Source: Caballeronia megalochromosomata
GTDB lineage: Bacteria; Pseudomonadota; Gammaproteobacteria; Burkholderiales; Burkholderiaceae
DNA: 64,000 nt
Direction: 5' to 3'
NCBI GenBank assembly: GCA_001580565.1
Contig: LRBF01000226.1
Span: forward strand, 18,578-82,577
Below are positions 60,758-64,000 of the stretch, piece after piece (position 1 is the first letter of the stretch; every line of letters starts with the position of its first letter). The notes below the pieces were generated by a model. That model did no database searches, was not told the origin of the DNA, and was given only the letters and a program-made list of their open reading frames with translations. A program made the translations under genes and the position numbers.

Positions 60758-62710
60758 ATGTCCGACCTCAACGAATCCTCCGCTGGCGCTTTGACAGCCG
60801 ATGCCGCGCGCCGTTCGCGCGCCATTGCGCCGCTGCCCGACCAGCTCATCAGCCAGATCGCCGCGGGCGAAGTGGTGGAGCGGCCGGCGTCGGTCGTCAA
60901 GGAGCTGCTGGAAAACGCGCTCGACGCGGGCGCCACGACCTTGCGCATCACGCTCGACGAGGGCGGCGTGAAACGCATCGTGGTCGCCGACGACGGCTGC
61001 GGCATTCCGCCGAACGAACTGCCCCTCGCGCTGCTGCGCCACGCCACGAGCAAGATCCGCTCGCTCGCCGAGCTCGAAGCCGTCGCGACACTCGGGTTTC
61101 GCGGCGAGGCGATCGCGTCGATCGCGTCGGTTGCCGAACTGTTCATCACGAGCCGCACGGAAAGCTGCCCGCACGCGACGCGCATCGACGCGCAGACCGG
61201 CGCGATTTCGCCCGCCGCGGGCACCGTCGGCACGACGATGGAAGTGCGCGAGCTGTATTTCAACACGCCCGCGCGCCGCAAGTTCCTGAAGAGCGAGCAG
61301 ACCGAACTCGGGCATTGCCTCGAAGTGATCCGCCGCACGGCGCTCGCGCGGCCCGAGGTCGCGATTTCGGTGATGCATAACGGCAAGGCCGTCGAGCACT
61401 GGAACGCGAGCGATCCGCGCACGCGCGTCGCGAAAATTCTCGGCGAGGTGTTCGAAACCGCGCATCTGCCGCTCGACGAGCGCGCCGGCCCGCTCGCCGT
61501 CTACGGCTGCGCCGGCCTGCCGACCGCGAGCCGCGGCCGCGCCGACCAGCAGTACTTCTTCGTGAACGGCCGCTTCGTGCGCGACAAGCTGCTCACGCAC
61601 GCGGTACGCGCCGCGTATGAAGACGTGCTGCACGGCAATCGCTATCCGGCTTACGTGCTGTTTCTCGATCTGCCGCCCGAATCGGTCGATGTGAACGTGC
61701 ATCCGTCGAAGATCGAAGTGCGCTTTCGCGATTCGCGCTCGATTCACCAGTACGTCTTCCATGCCGTGCAGCGCGCGCTCGCGCGACATGCGGGCGCCTC
61801 GCCGGAGACGACGGCGGGCGGCCACGCGGCGCAGTTGCAGCCGACCGGCCCGGCGTCGTTCAGCGCGAAGCCGTTCTCCGGCACGCCCGGCACGCTGCAA
61901 CTCAAAAGCGAGAACGGCACGAACTGGCTGCGCCAGTCGCGCATGACGCAGGGCACGCTGCCGGTCGCGCAGCCGCTCGCGCTGTATGACGCGCTCTTTG
62001 GCCGCAAGGACATCGGCGCGGGCACGCCTGTCGCGACGACGGCCGTCGACACGCCCTACCCGACGCTGGACGAGCGGCCATCGGCGCCGGTCATGGCGAG
62101 CGACAGCGCACTCGATCACGCGGGCGAACAGCCGCTCGGTTTCGCCGTCGGCCAGATTCACGGCATCTACGTGCTGGCGCAAAACGCGCGCGGTCTCGTG
62201 CTCGTCGACATGCACGCCGCGCACGAGCGCATTCTCTACGAGCAGTTCAAGCACGCCCTCGCCGATCGCGCGATCGCGGTGCAGCCGCTCCTGATTCCCG
62301 TCACGATGACGGCCGAACCGGTCGAGATCGGCATCGTCGAGGAAGAGCGCGACACGCTCGATGCGCTCGGCTTCGATCTGGCGGTGCTGTCACCGACGTC
62401 GATTGCGATCCGCGCCGTGCCCGCGCTACTGAAGGACGCCGATCTGCAATCGCTCGCGCGCGCCGTGCTGGCCGACCTGCGCGCCTACGGCGGATCGCGC
62501 GTGCTCACCGAGCGTCAGCACGAATTGCTCGGCACGCTCGCGTGCCACAACGCGGTGCGCGCGAATCGCCGGCTCACGCTCGACGAAATGAACGCACTCC
62601 TGCGCCAGATGGAAGCGACCGAGCGCGCCGACCAGTGCAATCATGGCCGGCCGACGTGGTTTCAACTCACGCTCGCCGATCTCGACCGCCTTTTCATGCG
62701 CGGACAATGA
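60758..62710 (+). CDS. mutL: DNA mismatch repair endonuclease MutL
   Basis: A 650-residue repair protein that links MutS recognition to strand cutting. The GHKL ATPase has QIAAGEVVERPASVVKELLENALDAG, VVADDGCGIP and ATSKIRSLAELEAVATLGFRGEA. A Pro/Ala-rich linker separates the C-terminal domain, which carries LVDMHAAHERILYEQ (endonuclease metal motif, D-x-H-A-x2-E-x4-E) and ACHNAVRANRRL and CNHGRPTWFQ. This is the nuclease-active form, as in bacteria without MutH. The ATG at 60758 is the start. It overlaps miaA (ATGA). Confidence 0.96.
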   Translation: MSDLNESSAGALTADAARRSRAIAPLPDQLISQIAAGEVVERPASVVKELLENALDAGATTLRITLDEGGVKRIVVADDGCGIPPNELPLALLRHATSKIRSLAELEAVATLGFRGEAIASIASVAELFITSRTESCPHATRIDAQTGAISPAAGTVGTTMEVRELYFNTPARRKFLKSEQTELGHCLEVIRRTALARPEVAISVMHNGKAVEHWNASDPRTRVAKILGEVFETAHLPLDERAGPLAVYGCAGLPTASRGRADQQYFFVNGRFVRDKLLTHAVRAAYEDVLHGNRYPAYVLFLDLPPESVDVNVHPSKIEVRFRDSRSIHQYVFHAVQRALARHAGASPETTAGGHAAQLQPTGPASFSAKPFSGTPGTLQLKSENGTNWLRQSRMTQGTLPVAQPLALYDALFGRKDIGAGTPVATTAVDTPYPTLDERPSAPVMASDSALDHAGEQPLGFAVGQIHGIYVLAQNARGLVLVDMHAAHERILYEQFKHALADRAIAVQPLLIPVTMTAEPVEIGIVEEERDTLDALGFDLAVLSPTSIAIRAVPALLKDADLQSLARAVLADLRAYGGSRVLTERQHELLGTLACHNAVRANRRLTLDEMNALLRQMEATERADQCNHGRPTWFQLTLADLDRLFMRGQ

Positions 62711-63654
62711 GCGCCACCGCCTTGCCTGTGGCCTGTCTGCTGGGGCCGACGGCGTCGGGAAAAACGGCGGCGGCGCTCGCGTTCGCGGCGCGGCATCCGG
62801 TCGAGATCGTCAGTGTGGATTCGGCGCTCGTCTATCGCGAGATGGATATCGGCACGGCCAAGCCGAGTGCGGAGGAACGCGCGGCGGCGCCGCATCATCT
62901 GATCGACATCATCGATCCCGCCGAGTCGTATTCCGCCGCGCAGTTTCGCGCGGATGCGCTGCGCATCGTCGGCGAAATCATCGCGCGGGGGAATGTGCCG
63001 CTGCTGGTCGGCGGCACGATGCTGTACTACAAGGCGTTGACGCAAGGCCTGAACGACCTGCCCGGCGCGGACGCCGACGTGCGCGCCACGCTCGACGCCG
63101 ATGCCGCCCGCGACGGCTGGCCCGCGCTGCACGCGCGGCTCGCGGCGGTCGATCCGCACACGGCGGCGCGGCTTGCGCCCAATGACTCGCAGCGCATCCA
63201 GCGCGCGCTCGAAATCTTCATGCTGACCGGACAGCCGATGTCCGCGCTGCTCGCCGCGCCACGCACGCAACACGTGGATGCACCGTATCGCTTCGTGCCG
63301 ATCGCGCTGGAGCCGTCGGATCGCGCGGTGCTGCATGCGCGCATCGCGGCGCGCTTCGATGCGATGCTGGCGCACGGTTTCATCGACGAAGTGAGGCGGC
63401 TGCGCGCGCGCGGCGATCTCGATGTGGCGATGCCGTCGATGCGCTGCGTCGGTTATCGGCAAGCGTGGGAATATCTCGACGGCGCGACCGACTACGACGA
63501 AATGCGCGACAAGGGCATCTTTGCGACGCGGCAGTTGTGCAAGCGGCAGTTGACGTGGCTGCGGGCGATGCCGGAGCGCGTCGTGGTGGATTGCTGCGCG
63601 GGGGATGCGACGCAGCGGGCGATGGAACTCATCGAAAGGACTGCAGAGTTCTGA
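62707..63654 (+). CDS. miaA: tRNA dimethylallyltransferase
   Basis: This enzyme adds a dimethylallyl group to A37 of tRNAs reading UNN codons. The 315-residue protein has the P-loop LLGPTASGKTAAALAFA, VSVDSALVYREMDIGTAKPS, PHHLIDIIDPAESYSAAQFR and VGGTMLYYKALTQGLNDLP. The C-terminus has MRCVGYRQAWEYLDG and ATRQLCKRQLTWLRAMP. The start overlaps the mutL stop (ATGA), the common mutL-miaA arrangement. No hfq follows inside the window. Confidence 0.95.
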   Translation: MSATALPVACLLGPTASGKTAAALAFAARHPVEIVSVDSALVYREMDIGTAKPSAEERAAAPHHLIDIIDPAESYSAAQFRADALRIVGEIIARGNVPLLVGGTMLYYKALTQGLNDLPGADADVRATLDADAARDGWPALHARLAAVDPHTAARLAPNDSQRIQRALEIFMLTGQPMSALLAAPRTQHVDAPYRFVPIALEPSDRAVLHARIAARFDAMLAHGFIDEVRRLRARGDLDVAMPSMRCVGYRQAWEYLDGATDYDEMRDKGIFATRQLCKRQLTWLRAMPERVVVDCCAGDATQRAMELIERTAEF

Positions 63655-64000
63655 GCGAGCAGAGATCGCGTTGGTTCGCTGAAGCCGCTGTTTAGCGCGG
63701 TTCGGGCTTTTGCCGGATCCCGTTTGCGTGTCGGTCTATTTGCACTGCCCCTGTGCGGGGCGGCAGTCACTTTCTTTGCTGCTGCAAAGAAAGTAACCAA
63801 AGAAACAGCTTTCCCCATCCAAAGTGCCTCACACCGGCCGCGGCACAGGCGATTGGCTGAATGGCCCGGCAGTAGCGAGTGCCCCCACAAAACTCACCGG
63901 GCGTGGACCGCGCACGGTCTGACAAGCTAACAGTTATAGCGCGCTGGTTCAGCACGAAATAGCTTCGGCACAGCGCTACGCGTCTGTCCCTTAAAAAAAA
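63655..64000. repeat. spacer with Burkholderia-type double-hairpin repeat
   Basis: No gene is accepted in this 346-base tail. It contains two adjacent hairpins. GCCCC-TGTGC-GGGGC lies at 63747-63761. ACTTTCTTTGC (63769-63779) and GCAAAGAAAGT (63784-63794) flank a TGCT loop, followed by AACCAAAGAAA. I recognise this element as one dispersed in many Burkholderia intergenic regions. The function is unknown. The window ends in a short A run (63993-64000). Confidence 0.65.

Noticed and set aside
60437..62254. A 605-codon open frame on the minus strand across mutL and dedA
   Set aside because: It lies opposite the conserved MutL ATPase domain and overlaps dedA in another frame; its composition is the usual antisense type.
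63767..63955. A 62-codon minus-strand open frame at the end of the window
   Set aside because: It lies across the double-hairpin repeat; the same apparent proteins arise wherever this repeat occurs and are probably false.

Overview
The window looks like a chromosomal segment of a Burkholderiaceae bacterium of the Paraburkholderia/Caballeronia/Burkholderia type. The evidence is the high G+C content, the strong G/C bias at third codon positions (which opens long false frames opposite most real genes), and several betaproteobacterial gene orders: pgk-pyk-fba-purC-purE-purK, recA-recX-DUF2889-sucC-sucD, a type IV pilin next to a PglL-type O-oligosaccharyltransferase, and mutL-miaA. Genus is inferred from gene order and protein resemblance only.

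Layout. 1-3.8 kb: a response regulator cut by the window edge, a PBP4-type DacB and a GDSL lipoprotein esterase. 3.8-4.4 kb: a small ParE/ParD-like toxin-antitoxin pair. 4.4-14.1 kb: a minus-strand block of central metabolism, transcribed azlC-azlD, pgk-pyk-fba, purC-purE-purK and a Sua5/TsaC gene. 14.4-21.8 kb: ilvE, a zf-CHCC protein, waaF, an NTF2-like protein, a YheT hydrolase, a conserved unknown, a BepA-like M48 protease (minus) and moaC. 21.8-30.5 kb (minus): pglL, pilA, terC, sucCD, a DUF2889 gene, recX and recA, with a LexA box in front of recA. 30.7-35.0 kb: an OmpR/TctE-type two-component pair, an MHS-family transporter and an elongator tRNA-Met with a clear promoter.

35.2-45.5 kb is accessory in character. 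It holds a proline-rich exported protein; a BenA/BenB-type ring-hydroxylating dioxygenase with an AraC/XylS regulator but no reductase or diol dehydrogenase; an N-formylglutamate amidohydrolase-IclR-YfcC transporter operon; an H-NS-like protein with two DNA-binding modules and a histone-H1-like tail; two unknown genes; and an MscS channel fused to a cyclic-nucleotide-binding domain. 45.6-54.7 kb is a nitrogen-compound catabolism region: RpiR and LysR regulators, an N-acyl-D-amino-acid deacylase with an MFS carrier, then a class III transaminase-AtzG-AtzE-CMD operon and a convergent amino-acid-binding protein. The last two units carry the same ACATATGT-centred palindrome in their promoters, so one regulator probably controls both.

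54.8-64 kb returns to housekeeping and envelope genes: a glycine-zipper protein, unknown genes, an isochorismatase-like hydrolase, a duplicated zinc-ribbon protein, a BamE-like lipoprotein, an NlpD-like LysM/M23 protein, a GlsB-type stress protein, DedA, mutL and miaA. It ends in a double-hairpin element of a kind I recognise as dispersed in Burkholderia genomes.

Most novel-looking items: the shared operator and the transaminase/AtzG/AtzE/CMD unit it serves; the coding-like 118-codon extension between pgk and pyk; the tandem H-NS protein; perfect 13-bp GC hairpins in the pgk leader and the pyk/fba spacer; and the dioxygenase without its reductase. I saw no CRISPR array, insertion sequence, prophage or defence island.
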